Positions 55,442-63,625 of a stretch of 64,000 bases of DNA are shown here, piece after piece. The notes beneath the pieces were generated by a model that was given only the letters and a program-made list of their open reading frames with translations, did not search any database and had not been told where the DNA came from. Position 1 is the first letter of the stretch. Each line of letters opens with the position of its first letter. The position numbers and the translations under genes are program-made. The DNA lies in the NCBI GenBank assembly GCA_026415395.1, contig JAOAHD010000007.1, positions 1,105,972 through 1,169,971 of the forward strand, written 5' to 3'. Origin of the DNA: Candidatus Binatia bacterium (GTDB lineage Bacteria > Desulfobacterota > Binatia > HRBIN30).

Positions 55442-55490
55442 AAAAAAAGTTGCCGGCTCAGATGAACCGGCTGGATCTGGTCGCTAGCAT
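55442..55490 (-). promoter_or_regulatory. efp leader: intrinsic terminator hairpin and short leader ORF (attenuator-like)
   Basis: On the minus strand GCCGG-x-TCA (55471-55463) pairs with TGA-x-CCGGC (55460-55452), followed by seven T (55448-55442), a textbook intrinsic terminator ending 20 bases before the efp ATG. A ten-codon ORF (ATG 55490, product MLATRSSRFI) has its TGA at 55460-55458 inside the hairpin. No minus-strand gene lies close upstream whose end it could mark, so a role in attenuating efp is plausible. Confidence 0.5.
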
Positions 55491-55562
55491 GGAGTGAACG
55501 CCGTCGCAACCAACAAGACGGGTAGGCAACCTGCGATCCAAAGGAGGAGCGACGAGGGAGCG

Positions 55563-55883
55563 ATGGAGTACTTTGTCGATGTGAAGAAAGCAGCTGCGTT
55601 CCTTCCAGATAAGATGTGCAAAACCAATTTGTTCGACAGCCCGCGGATGTTTTGCGACGTCTACGGTTTTGAGCCTGGGCAGTCCCAGAAGATGCACGTG
55701 CATGACGGCTCGGACAAGGTTTACTACGTCGTCGAGGGGTCTGGGGTATTTCAGGTGGGAGAGGAGGAGCGCTTGGTCGCAAGAGGAAGCGCCGTATTTG
55801 CGCCCGCCGGAGCTGGGCACGCGGTGCGGAACGCCGGTGACGGGCGCTTGGTTGTTCTGGTATTCATGGCCCCAAAACCATAG
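55563..55883 (+). CDS. cupin-domain protein
   Basis: 106 residues from ATG 55563, preceded by GAGGGAG. A single cupin barrel: motif 1 appears as KMHVHDGSDKVYYVVEG (two His and, spaced after them, possible Glu) and motif 2 as APAGAGHAVRNAG (His). Three His ligands suggest a metal site. The sequence resembles small stand-alone cupins of unknown activity. It lies 115 bases before the siroheme reductase gene. Confidence 0.85.
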   Translation: MEYFVDVKKAAAFLPDKMCKTNLFDSPRMFCDVYGFEPGQSQKMHVHDGSDKVYYVVEGSGVFQVGEEERLVARGSAVFAPAGAGHAVRNAGDGRLVVLVFMAPKP

Positions 55884-55998
55884 GAAAGCTGACAGTAGGC
55901 GGGTCCACCGCTTGATTCTCTTTCGGCATTTGGGAAATGTTGACTTGTAAGGGCGACGATTAGGCTCCGAATTCGGCTTAAAAAAGGAGAAGCTTGAG

Positions 55999-57648
55999 AT
56001 GAGTTCGAGAGACCAACTTCGGGTGCAAGCTTTAGAGGCGCATGCTTCTCGGATTGAGCGGTATCAACGTGGCGAGCTGAGCGACGACGAGTTCCGGCCA
56101 ATCCGGCTCAGTTACGGGTTGTACTATCAGCTCGATCACACGAGCCACATGCAACGAATCAAGTTGCCCGCGGGTGTGCTCAGTGTGCAGCAAGCGGAAG
56201 CAATTGCGGATATCGCCGAAGATTACGCTCGCGGAGTCATGCATGTGACCACGCGGCAAGACATTCAGCTTCACTGGGTTGCCCTGGAACACGTCATGCC
56301 CATGTACCGCCGATTGCACGAAGTTGGCATCAGTACGCGCGGGGCCTGCTCAGACAGCGTCCGGAACATCACAGGGTGCTTCCACTCGGGTCTGCTGAAG
56401 GATGAGCCTTTTGACGTGATTCCGTACGTTTTTGCTCTCAACGAGTATTTTTTGTTCCACCCATTGAACATAACCCTGCCCCGGAAGTTCAAGATTTCCT
56501 TCTCCAGTTGCGCCTATGACTGTGTGCAAGGCCCTGTGAACGACATTGCCTTTTACCCTCGCCTGCAGGACGGCAAGCGTGGTTTTTCGGTACTTGCCGG
56601 TGGTGGCCTCGGGGCACAGCCTTTTCTCGCCAAGCGGGTTGCCGAATTCATCCCGGCGGAAGACATGCTGGCGATCGCCGAGGCGATCGTGCGTGTGCAA
56701 CACCGGCTGGGGGAGCGCAAGAACCGAAAGAAAGCGCGGATGAAGTACGTCGTGCAGCGGCTTGGCGTGGAAAACTTCCGCCGCGAAATTGAAGGGACTT
56801 ATGCTCAGGTCCAGCGTGAATGTGGCGAGCAACTCCGTGCTGAATTGGCGGAGTTGTTGGCTCTGTACCCGGAGCATCGGCCCCGTCACCGCCCGGCAGA
56901 GTTACCGGTGCCTGCAAACGGTGAATTTGCTCGCTGGATGCGCACCAACGTGTTCGCGCAGAAGCAGTCGGGTTATTTCGGTCTCACCGTCCAGCTTCCC
57001 CTGGGAGACTTGACAAGCGAGCAAATGAGGAAGCTCGCAACTTTGGCGAGAGAGCATGGGGCGGGAGAGTTGCGGGCCTCCAATGACCAGAACCTGTTTC
57101 TCCCCTGGATCCCGGGAGATCGAGTAGAGGAAGTATGGCGTGCTTTGGTTGACATGGACCTCGGCGCTCCCGATGCGCTCCACATTACGGACGTGGTCTC
57201 GTGCCCGGGTGCCGATTACTGCAGCCTGGCCGTTAGCCGCTCGATGGGCATGGCAGAAGTTCTTCGCCAGGAGTTGGCGAAGGCTGGTTCGCTGATCGAG
57301 GAACTGGGCGTCTTTCGGATCCGCATCAGCGGTTGCCCCAATGCCTGTGGCCAACATCATGTAGGGGACATAGGCTTGACCGGTATGTCTTTGCAGGAAG
57401 CTGACGGCATGCACCGACCGTACTATTCCCTTTTGGTCGGAGCGCGGCTCGGAGAAGAGGGCGCCGCGGTGGGAAAACGCGTGTCCGGCCGATTCCCTGC
57501 GCCAGAGGTACCCAATGTGGTACGGGCTATCGCCGAGCTTTACCGCCGAGAGAAACAACCCAGCGAGGCCTTTGCGGACTTCGTTGTGCGCGTAGGTATT
57601 GAGAGGATTAACGAAGCCGCGCGTTCGGCCGCGCCGGATGTACGCTGA
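55999..57648 (+). CDS. siroheme nitrite/sulfite reductase
   Basis: 549 residues with the two-fold repeat of ferrodoxin-half domains. The [4Fe-4S]-siroheme ligands are Cys402-x5-Cys408 (SCPGADYC) and Cys446-x3-Cys450 (SGCPNACGQHH). The first repeat contains MHVTTRQDIQLHWV and GACSDSVRNITGC. The enzyme reduces sulfite to sulfide or nitrite to ammonia by six electrons; the sequence alone does not decide which. No cys or nas genes are adjacent. The next small gene starts 2 bases after the stop. Confidence 0.9.
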   Translation: MSSRDQLRVQALEAHASRIERYQRGELSDDEFRPIRLSYGLYYQLDHTSHMQRIKLPAGVLSVQQAEAIADIAEDYARGVMHVTTRQDIQLHWVALEHVMPMYRRLHEVGISTRGACSDSVRNITGCFHSGLLKDEPFDVIPYVFALNEYFLFHPLNITLPRKFKISFSSCAYDCVQGPVNDIAFYPRLQDGKRGFSVLAGGGLGAQPFLAKRVAEFIPAEDMLAIAEAIVRVQHRLGERKNRKKARMKYVVQRLGVENFRREIEGTYAQVQRECGEQLRAELAELLALYPEHRPRHRPAELPVPANGEFARWMRTNVFAQKQSGYFGLTVQLPLGDLTSEQMRKLATLAREHGAGELRASNDQNLFLPWIPGDRVEEVWRALVDMDLGAPDALHITDVVSCPGADYCSLAVSRSMGMAEVLRQELAKAGSLIEELGVFRIRISGCPNACGQHHVGDIGLTGMSLQEADGMHRPYYSLLVGARLGEEGAAVGKRVSGRFPAPEVPNVVRAIAELYRREKQPSEAFADFVVRVGIERINEAARSAAPDVR

Positions 57649-57650
57649 CG

Positions 57651-57998
57651 ATGGTGGACGAAGAACAGCGCGAGTCTTCAGCTCTGCGGGGGAAGTTCTA
57701 CCGCGGGCGTATTGTTAAATTGCGCCCTGGTTACCGTGCAGGGGTGGTTGAGGCTGTAGCGAGCGGCCGACGCATACCCTTTGAGTGGCCGCTCGTTCGG
57801 GTGATCGGAGCGGAAAAATTTGAAGACCTGGAGCTCGGGATGGAAGTCGGTTTCGACATGGGTTGGACTTCAAAAGGACTTCGAGTCTCCGTGATCAAGG
57901 TCTTTCGTGACTCAGAGCACGACGGGACCCCGGAGGAGCCCTTCTTCGAAGGGGACGACAGGAAAAGAACGGACAACCCACCTAGGAGGCTTGGTTAG
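57651..57998 (+). CDS. small protein with possible degenerate cold-shock/OB-like domain
   Basis: 115 residues, starting 2 bases after the reductase stop. The order YRGRIVKLRPGYRAGVVEA, RIPFEWPLVRVIG, FEDLELGMEVGFDM and GLRVSVIKVF parallels a cold-shock domain from strand 1 to strand 5. The aromatic RNA-binding residues of the RNP motifs are missing. The C-terminus is charged. Function is unknown; the coupling to the reductase gene is the only contextual clue. Confidence 0.6.
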   Translation: MVDEEQRESSALRGKFYRGRIVKLRPGYRAGVVEAVASGRRIPFEWPLVRVIGAEKFEDLELGMEVGFDMGWTSKGLRVSVIKVFRDSEHDGTPEEPFFEGDDRKRTDNPPRRLG

Positions 57999-58025
57999 CC
58001 GCGGTGCAAGCGCGGGGCCCTGCCC

Positions 58026-58421
58026 TTAGTGCGCGGTGGCGCTTATGCTCGCACTGCCAGCAGGCACTTGTGTGTGACGTCCGGCGAGCCTGCGGGCATG
58101 AAGGAACCCGGCGAGGGCCGACAGTGCGCCGATCGCACAGAGAATGCGTCCGCCCGATTCGACGACACGGTAAAATTGTAACTTCTGCTCTAAAGCACTC
58201 ATGCGACCCGCGGACACTCGGAACGGCTTCAACAAGGACAGGTTGGTGCGGGCAGTGAGCTGCTCGAAACCCTCTGGCGGCGTGATCAGCACTTGGCTTT
58301 CCGCAGTGCGCAGCAAGCGCCGGTGGTCGGCAACCTTGTTCTGGCCAATCACCCAGTTGCCGGCGCCCAAGAGCAGGAGGGCAACACCTACCCAAAACGT
58401 GGTACTGCGCAGCAAAAACAC
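58026..58421 (-). CDS. two-helix membrane protein of unknown function
   Basis: 131 residues from GTG 58421 with hydrophobic segments at about 8-26 and 90-108 and a soluble, presumably periplasmic, loop between (ITPPEGFEQLTARTNLSLLKPF). No family is recognised. It is convergent with the preceding small gene and divergent from meaB. A longer overlapping frame on the same strand (57982-58620) looks non-coding. Confidence 0.5.
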   Translation of the reverse strand: MFLLRSTTFWVGVALLLLGAGNWVIGQNKVADHRRLLRTAESQVLITPPEGFEQLTARTNLSLLKPFRVSAGRMSALEQKLQFYRVVESGGRILCAIGALSALAGFLHARRLAGRHTQVPAGSASISATAH

Positions 58422-58533
58422 GTGCAGCGCCTAGCAGCGCAGCGTCGGCCGTCGCAAGCGGGCGGCCAGATCGGTATGCCGGCCTGTTTCGTTGCCCGAA
58501 GGGTGCCAGTAGAGTACAAAAGTCCATCAACCA

Positions 58534-59496
58534 ATGAATGTCGACAAGCTCGTTGACCAAATGCTTAGCGGGGACCGCCGGGCGCTCGCACGCTTGATGA
58601 CCTTGGTCGAGAATGGTCACCCGGCGACGAATGAAATTTTAAGTCGTATCCAGGGGCGCTGCGGTCAGGCTCACGTGGTTGGCTTCACGGGGCCCCCAGG
58701 AGCCGGAAAATCCACGCTTGTGGATCGCTTTACCGGGGTGCTGCGAAGACACGGGTATTCCGTGGGCATCGTTGCCGTCGACCCTTCGAGCCCCTTTTCT
58801 GGAGGTGCTGTGCTCGGTGATCGGATCCGGATGCAGGCCCACTACTTGGACGAATCTGTTTTCATTCGCAGCATGAGTACGCGCGGAAGCCACGGCGGGT
58901 TGGCCAGCACAACCCGACAGATTGTTGAGCTCCTCGATGCTTTCGGAAAGAATTTCATTTTGATCGAAACTGTTGGGGTAGGGCAGACTGAGCTCGATGT
59001 GATGCGGATTGCCGATACGACAGTGGTGGTTCTCGTGCCGGAGGCGGGGGACACGATCCAGACGATGAAGGCGGGGTTGTTGGAAATTGCCGACATCTTC
59101 GTGGTGAACAAGGCAGACCGCGAAGGGGCGCAGCGCATCAAGACAGAGTTGGAAGCGATGCTCCAACTGCGTCCAACGAACGGTTGGGCCGTGCCCGTGT
59201 TGCTCACGCGGGCCGTAACTGGGGAAGGGGTCGACGAGCTTTTTCAGAAAGTGGCCGAGCACTGCGCATGGCGGGAACACTCTGGAGTAAAGGCTCGCTC
59301 GAATGCAGCCCTGCGGCAGGAGGAGTTCTTGAGGGCTCTTCGGGAGGAGATTGGCCGTCGTCTTGCCGCCGCCGCTGAGCGCGGCGTGTTTACGGAGGTG
59401 TTCGACGCTCTTCGCGAAGGGACATTGGATCCTTACCGAGCAGCCCTAGAAGTTGTTCAAAAGCGAAATGTCCTGGTTGAAGCACTTGGCGGGTAA
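58534..59496 (+). CDS. meaB: methylmalonyl-CoA mutase-associated GTPase
   Basis: 320 residues. The P-loop is GPPGAGKS (53-60); AVDPSSPFSGGAVLGDRIRM, RSMSTRGSHGGLA, ETVGVGQTE and VNKADREGA are the conserved MeaB/ArgK blocks. It is a G3E GTPase chaperone that protects and reloads adenosylcobalamin mutases. No mutase gene is within the window. The phosphatase gene follows 14 bases later. Confidence 0.94.
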   Translation: MNVDKLVDQMLSGDRRALARLMTLVENGHPATNEILSRIQGRCGQAHVVGFTGPPGAGKSTLVDRFTGVLRRHGYSVGIVAVDPSSPFSGGAVLGDRIRMQAHYLDESVFIRSMSTRGSHGGLASTTRQIVELLDAFGKNFILIETVGVGQTELDVMRIADTTVVVLVPEAGDTIQTMKAGLLEIADIFVVNKADREGAQRIKTELEAMLQLRPTNGWAVPVLLTRAVTGEGVDELFQKVAEHCAWREHSGVKARSNAALRQEEFLRALREEIGRRLAAAAERGVFTEVFDALREGTLDPYRAALEVVQKRNVLVEALGG

Positions 59497-59510
59497 AGCG
59501 ACGAAAGCAA

Positions 59511-60224
59511 ATGGCGCAGGGCCGGGTTTTCGTAATTGGTGACATTCACGGGTGCCCGGACGAGTTGGACGTTCTGCTCGGTGCGCTCGCCCCGCGTGAC
59601 GAAGATACAGTCGTGTGCTTGGGGGACTACATCGACCGCGGTCCGGATCCGAAAGGGGTCGTGGAGCGGCTCTTACTGCTTGAGCAGTCTGGTTGCCGCT
59701 GCGTGTTCCTCAAGGGCAATCATGAGGACATGTTCTTGGACTTCATGGGCCAACAGGGACACTTCGGAGATGCGTTCCTCTACAACGGGGGCGAAACGAC
59801 GCTCGAGAGCTACGGACTCGCGGGGCTCCGGGGCGAGAGACTTTGGGCAGCCCTCCCGGAAGAGCACCGTGCGTTCTTTAGGAAGCTTGTGCTCAAGTTC
59901 CAGTGGGGTACCTTCCTCTTTGTCCATGCCGGGCTTGACCCGCGGCGACCCTTAGAGTCGCAAGACGAGGAAGATTTGCTCTGGATCCGTCACGAATGGA
60001 TCCAGGCTCGCCACTCCTTCGGAGTGACGGTGGTCTTTGGCCACACGCCAATGCGACGGCCGTTTCTGCATTGGCCATATAAAATCGGTATAGACACGGG
60101 GCTCGTTTACGGGAATGCCCTGACGTGCCTCACGATTCCGGACCTGTCCTTCATCCAAGTTCGCCGTGAGCAGCGGTGCGTAACGGCCTGGGAGCCCCCA
60201 CGTGATTGGCTGAACGGTAGTTGA
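59511..60224 (+). CDS. metallophosphatase (serine/threonine phosphatase-like)
   Basis: 237 residues. The calcineurin-like metal motifs are GDIHG (10-14), GDYIDRG (38-44) and GNHE (69-72), followed by FVHAGLDP and VFGHTP. The short form resembles bacterial PrpA/ApaH-type enzymes that dephosphorylate proteins or dinucleoside polyphosphates. ATG 59511 is 14 bases after meaB, so co-transcription is likely. Confidence 0.9.
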   Translation: MAQGRVFVIGDIHGCPDELDVLLGALAPRDEDTVVCLGDYIDRGPDPKGVVERLLLLEQSGCRCVFLKGNHEDMFLDFMGQQGHFGDAFLYNGGETTLESYGLAGLRGERLWAALPEEHRAFFRKLVLKFQWGTFLFVHAGLDPRRPLESQDEEDLLWIRHEWIQARHSFGVTVVFGHTPMRRPFLHWPYKIGIDTGLVYGNALTCLTIPDLSFIQVRREQRCVTAWEPPRDWLNGS

Positions 60225-60275
60225 GCTGCCCTCTGCCCCGCAGTCGGCTGGGATAGCACCTGCGGTCGAGTTTGC

Positions 60276-60746
60276 TCAGCCAATCGCCGCTTTCAGGTCA
60301 GAATTGGCAACTGGGTCCGAGGCCACGGTAAATCTCCTTGCGCTGGTGCGCCGCCGCCGTTTGAGCAGCACGATTTGTCCCCCGTGTTTCCTTTGCCGCA
60401 GCCAGCTTTCCTCCACCCGCGCCGCGTAACGACGAACTGGCATGGGCAGCAGGGCATCGGGTTGCCGGAAAACGCATCGGCGAACGTAGTCCGCATCTAA
60501 TCCCAACGCTTCGCAGATGACTTGGAAGGCAAACGGGCGGTCCCGCTCAGCCGATTGAAACCAGGCATACTCCCGAAGCAACTGCCGCCGCTTTAGAAGC
60601 GAAAGCTGCCCCGCGCGCGCTTCTTCGGCCTGTAACGACCTGGTCAGGCGCACCGCATCGACAAGAACAGCAAGCATTAGGCGCCGCTCCCCGTCGCTGG
60701 GTAGAGCATCGAGAAAGTCCAAACCGATCCCCCTTCGCCTCGGCAT
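60276..60746 (-). CDS. hypothetical protein, conserved helical type
   Basis: 156 residues. A central block, LREYAWFQSAERDRPFAF then QVICEALGLDADYVRRCV, looks like a helix-turn-helix-type or winged segment. I recall similar phrases (ICEALxLDPDYIRxGL) in unnamed deltaproteobacterial proteins. The C-terminus is strongly basic. GGAGG precedes ATG 60746. No function can be given; a DNA-binding role is possible. Confidence 0.65.
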   Translation of the reverse strand: MPRRRGIGLDFLDALPSDGERRLMLAVLVDAVRLTRSLQAEEARAGQLSLLKRRQLLREYAWFQSAERDRPFAFQVICEALGLDADYVRRCVFRQPDALLPMPVRRYAARVEESWLRQRKHGGQIVLLKRRRRTSARRFTVASDPVANSDLKAAIG

Positions 60747-60839
60747 ATCTCCCTCCGCAAGGAGTAGTATGAAGTGAGAAGGCAGTCGGAGAAATTGGGG
60801 AAAGTAGGGATTTTGTTGACCGAAATTGGTGACCGGTGC

Positions 60840-61415
60840 TCAGTGCTTGAAGGCCTGTTTCAGTGACTGCCAACCGGCCCACAGCCAACTTGCCCAGGGG
60901 CGGTCGACAATCTCCTTCCGTCGCGAACGCGAGGCTTGCCCTCTTTGCCTTGAAGAGTTTTGCCACAGGGACGAGGAAGCCTGGTGCGACCGTGAGCGTT
61001 CCCAAGAGGCGACCACACTGTGTGACTCTCGGACCATATGAGAGATGGCCGGGAGGAGGGACTCATCGATCGAATTTTTGGAGAGGAATACATTCGCTCC
61101 GGATAGCAATGCGCGCTGTGCATACGCGGCATCGTCGCAAAGTGACAGGATAATCAAAACCGGCTTGGGACAGGTGCTTCGGATGGCCCTCGCCGCGTGC
61201 ACCCCGCCGAGGCATGGTAAGGCAGAATCCAAGATGACAACGTCCGGGCAGAGGCGCTCTGCTTCCGCAACCGCGGTCGGCCCATCGGACACTTCAGCGA
61301 CCACCTCGAAGGTTGCCGCTGATTCCAGCAGCCGCCGGATCTGCTTACGCATTAGGAGATGGTCATCTGCGAGGAGGACGCGAATCGGTCGACTGAGTGG
61401 GGACGGACGTGACAT
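60840..61415 (-). CDS. receiver-only response regulator
   Basis: 191 residues from ATG 61415. A CheY-like receiver (about 10-130) has Asp17/Asp18, phospho-acceptor Asp63 (ILDSALP), switch Ser91 and Lys113 (FLSKNS). The NarL DNA-binding domain that should follow is missing; instead there is a short Ser/Arg-rich basic tail. It may act as a phosphate sink or protein partner for the adjacent NarL-type system, or be a gene truncated at its 3' end. A second in-frame start (61427) would add four residues. Confidence 0.78.
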   Translation of the reverse strand: MSRPSPLSRPIRVLLADDHLLMRKQIRRLLESAATFEVVAEVSDGPTAVAEAERLCPDVVILDSALPCLGGVHAARAIRSTCPKPVLIILSLCDDAAYAQRALLSGANVFLSKNSIDESLLPAISHMVRESHSVVASWERSRSHQASSSLWQNSSRQRGQASRSRRKEIVDRPWASWLWAGWQSLKQAFKH

Positions 61416-61543
61416 TGTTTCTCTCAAAAGTGTTTTTCACCGATTGGCACGAAGCAAGAGGCAGATTCTCCTCGACAGGCGCGAGGTTTTCCGCTGAGTA
61501 CAGCTCCGGCCTCGCTGAAGCTCCGTAAATCAACCCAGACCGA

Positions 61544-62203
61544 TTACTGAACCAGCCCCTTGCGAATCGCAAAGCGAACAACCGCTGCCGTGTTGTGCAA
61601 ATCGAGCTTCTCCATGATGTGCTTGCGGTGGCTCTCGACGGTGCTGACGCTTAGATGCAAGAGCTGCGCAATTTCCTTGCTGCTCTTTCCCTCGGCCACG
61701 AGTTGGAGGACTTCTCGCTCTCGATCAGACAGCAGCGAAAGCTCGTCGTCTATTTCGTCCCCTGGTGCGGCTAGAAAGCCGTCTAAAACGACTTTGGAGA
61801 CCGTCGGGCTAAAATAGGAACCGCCACCATAGACAGCGAGCACCGCTTTCAAGAGGTCCTGGTCTTCGTCATCCTTGAGTAGGTAGGCCTTCGCCCCGGC
61901 TTGCAAAGCGCGGCGAACGTAGGCTGGGTCCCCGTACATCGACAAAATCAGCACGGCTGTGGCCGGCGAGGCACTCCGTAACTGGTGAGTGAGCTCGATT
62001 CCATTGAGACCAGGAAGCCCAACGTCGACCACTGCGACATCCGGTTTGATACGCTGGGCTAAAGTCAGGGCATCTCTGCCATTGTTGGCCTCGCCTACCA
62101 CCCGTACGCGCGGATCATCCTCCAGCAGGCGACGGATCCCCTTCCGCACGACGGTATGATCTTCAACCAGTAGCACGGTAATGTGTTTTGGCTCCTTTGC
62201 CAC
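61544..62203 (-). CDS. NarL/LuxR-type response regulator
   Basis: 219 residues. Receiver with phospho-acceptor Asp60 (VAVVDVGLPG) and Lys110 (YLLKDDED). The C-terminal LuxR helix-turn-helix is LSDREREVLQLVAEGKSSKE and the following VSTVESHRKHIMEKL. Its start overlaps the histidine kinase gene by 41 bases, so the two form one operon and presumably one signalling pair. Confidence 0.93.
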   Translation of the reverse strand: MAKEPKHITVLLVEDHTVVRKGIRRLLEDDPRVRVVGEANNGRDALTLAQRIKPDVAVVDVGLPGLNGIELTHQLRSASPATAVLILSMYGDPAYVRRALQAGAKAYLLKDDEDQDLLKAVLAVYGGGSYFSPTVSKVVLDGFLAAPGDEIDDELSLLSDREREVLQLVAEGKSSKEIAQLLHLSVSTVESHRKHIMEKLDLHNTAAVVRFAIRKGLVQ

Positions 62204-63542
62204 GAATTCCCTCCCCCTTGGAGCCGATTGGCAGTTCGAGCAACACTTCTGTTCCTTGTCCTGGCTGCGACGTTATCAGTAAGCGACCCCCATAAAGTTC
62301 GGCTCGTTCCCGCATGCCGGCAATCCCTAGACCAAGGCCAGGCCTCGATCTGTCCTCCCCTTCGGTCACGAATCCCTTACCGTTGTCCCGGATGCGTAGC
62401 CGGACACGGCCCTCCTCCTCATCGAGAGCAATCGTAACGTGGGTCGCCCGGGCATGGCGAGCGACGTTGGTGAGTGCCTCCTGCAAAGTTCGATACAGGG
62501 TAAGCTCCGCTTCCCGCCCGAGTGCCGGCTCTTGAGCGGGCAAATGCAAGTCGATGTGGACTCCACTGCGCTCCGCAAAACGCTCGGCATACGACTCGAG
62601 CGCCGCCATCAGACCGAGGTCATCAAGCGCCGCGGGACGAAGGACTTGCGAAAGGTTCCGTACGTTCTCCAACATTGCAGCTAGCTGTTGCCGGACTTCG
62701 CGAACTTGCTGCCGGAGGTCCGAAGCGGCGGGAAGTTGTCTCTCGATCCGCCCCAAGTCCAATCGAGCAGCGGTCAGCGCCTGCCCAAAGTCGTCATGCA
62801 ACTCGCGCGAGACGGCCTGCATGGTGTCCTCGCTAATCTCGACCAAGCGTTGAGACAACTGGCGAAGCCGGTCACGGTCTTTCAGGAGTTGGCCATACAG
62901 GGAGCGTTGTTCCTCCAAAGCAGCCGCCAGCCTGCGCTCACGGTCTGATAGCTCGCGGAAAAATCTGAGTGCCCCGTAGCATCCGATCAAGAACAAGAAC
63001 ACGCCAAAGAAGAAGGTAAGTTGTTGCCGCGTTCTCTCCGGAACTAAGTGAATCGCGGAGCTTGGCCCGAGGCCGGCGTAACTCGTGACGGAAAATGCTG
63101 CCAGCAGGGCTACGGTGGTGAAAAAGGCCCGCTTTCCGGTCTGCACGCTATAGATAAGGCCGTAGTTTCCGATCTTGAGCACGAAGACCGGGAGGATTGG
63201 GCTATAGATTCCCCCAGACCAATGCGCGGCTGCTGCCATCGGGGCCAGGTTTCCGATCAGATCCAGCCAAGCCAGCGCCGGCGTCATGGCTCGTTTTCGC
63301 TGGGGGATAACCAGGATCAAGTTCACGAGGAAGTATACGGCGAACAAAAACCGACTTAGAACTAACTGCTGGATGGCATCGGCATAGAAGAACTCGAGGA
63401 TGCCCAAAACAATAAGACCTTCGATGGTGCGCGCGCCCAGCATATGGTAGGCGCGGTCGTGCACCCGCTCTGTGCACAGAACCCACGCTCCGTTGCGCGT
63501 TTCAGGCGTTGCCGCCGATGTAACCACGGCCCGTGACCTCAC
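62163..63542 (-). CDS. sensor histidine kinase, NarX/DegS-type (HisKA_3)
   Basis: 459 residues. Five to six membrane helices (about 40-190) form an integral sensor without a large periplasmic domain. A coiled coil (about 195-235) leads to the dimerisation domain with phosphorylated His249 (SRELHDDFGQ). The ATPase domain has EALTNVARHA (N box), DNGKGF and GLGLGIAGMRERA. The stimulus is unknown. The C-terminal 15 residues overlap the response-regulator gene. Confidence 0.93.
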   Translation of the reverse strand: MRSRAVVTSAATPETRNGAWVLCTERVHDRAYHMLGARTIEGLIVLGILEFFYADAIQQLVLSRFLFAVYFLVNLILVIPQRKRAMTPALAWLDLIGNLAPMAAAAHWSGGIYSPILPVFVLKIGNYGLIYSVQTGKRAFFTTVALLAAFSVTSYAGLGPSSAIHLVPERTRQQLTFFFGVFLFLIGCYGALRFFRELSDRERRLAAALEEQRSLYGQLLKDRDRLRQLSQRLVEISEDTMQAVSRELHDDFGQALTAARLDLGRIERQLPAASDLRQQVREVRQQLAAMLENVRNLSQVLRPAALDDLGLMAALESYAERFAERSGVHIDLHLPAQEPALGREAELTLYRTLQEALTNVARHARATHVTIALDEEEGRVRLRIRDNGKGFVTEGEDRSRPGLGLGIAGMRERAELYGGRLLITSQPGQGTEVLLELPIGSKGEGIRGKGAKTHYRATG

Positions 63543-63625
63543 CCGTGACGACCCTTGTGCTACTGGTCCAAGATACTCTGAATGCGCCAGAAGAGAAAGC
63601 GATTTGGCCCTTTTCTTTCCGTCAT

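Noticed and set aside
54856..55782. EF-P start at 55782 giving a 308-residue protein
   Set aside because: The extra 120 residues run antisense through the cupin gene, and EF-P is 185-190 residues in all families.
57982..58620. 212-residue minus-strand frame overlapping the two-helix protein
   Set aside because: It has low-complexity Cys/His/Arg-rich composition and no start context; the 131-residue frame in the same place has proper membrane segments.
60800..60840. Direct repeat TGACCG-x7-TGACCG near the receiver-only gene as a regulator site
   Set aside because: Only two short copies, lying at the 3' end of that gene, and no matching sites elsewhere in the window.
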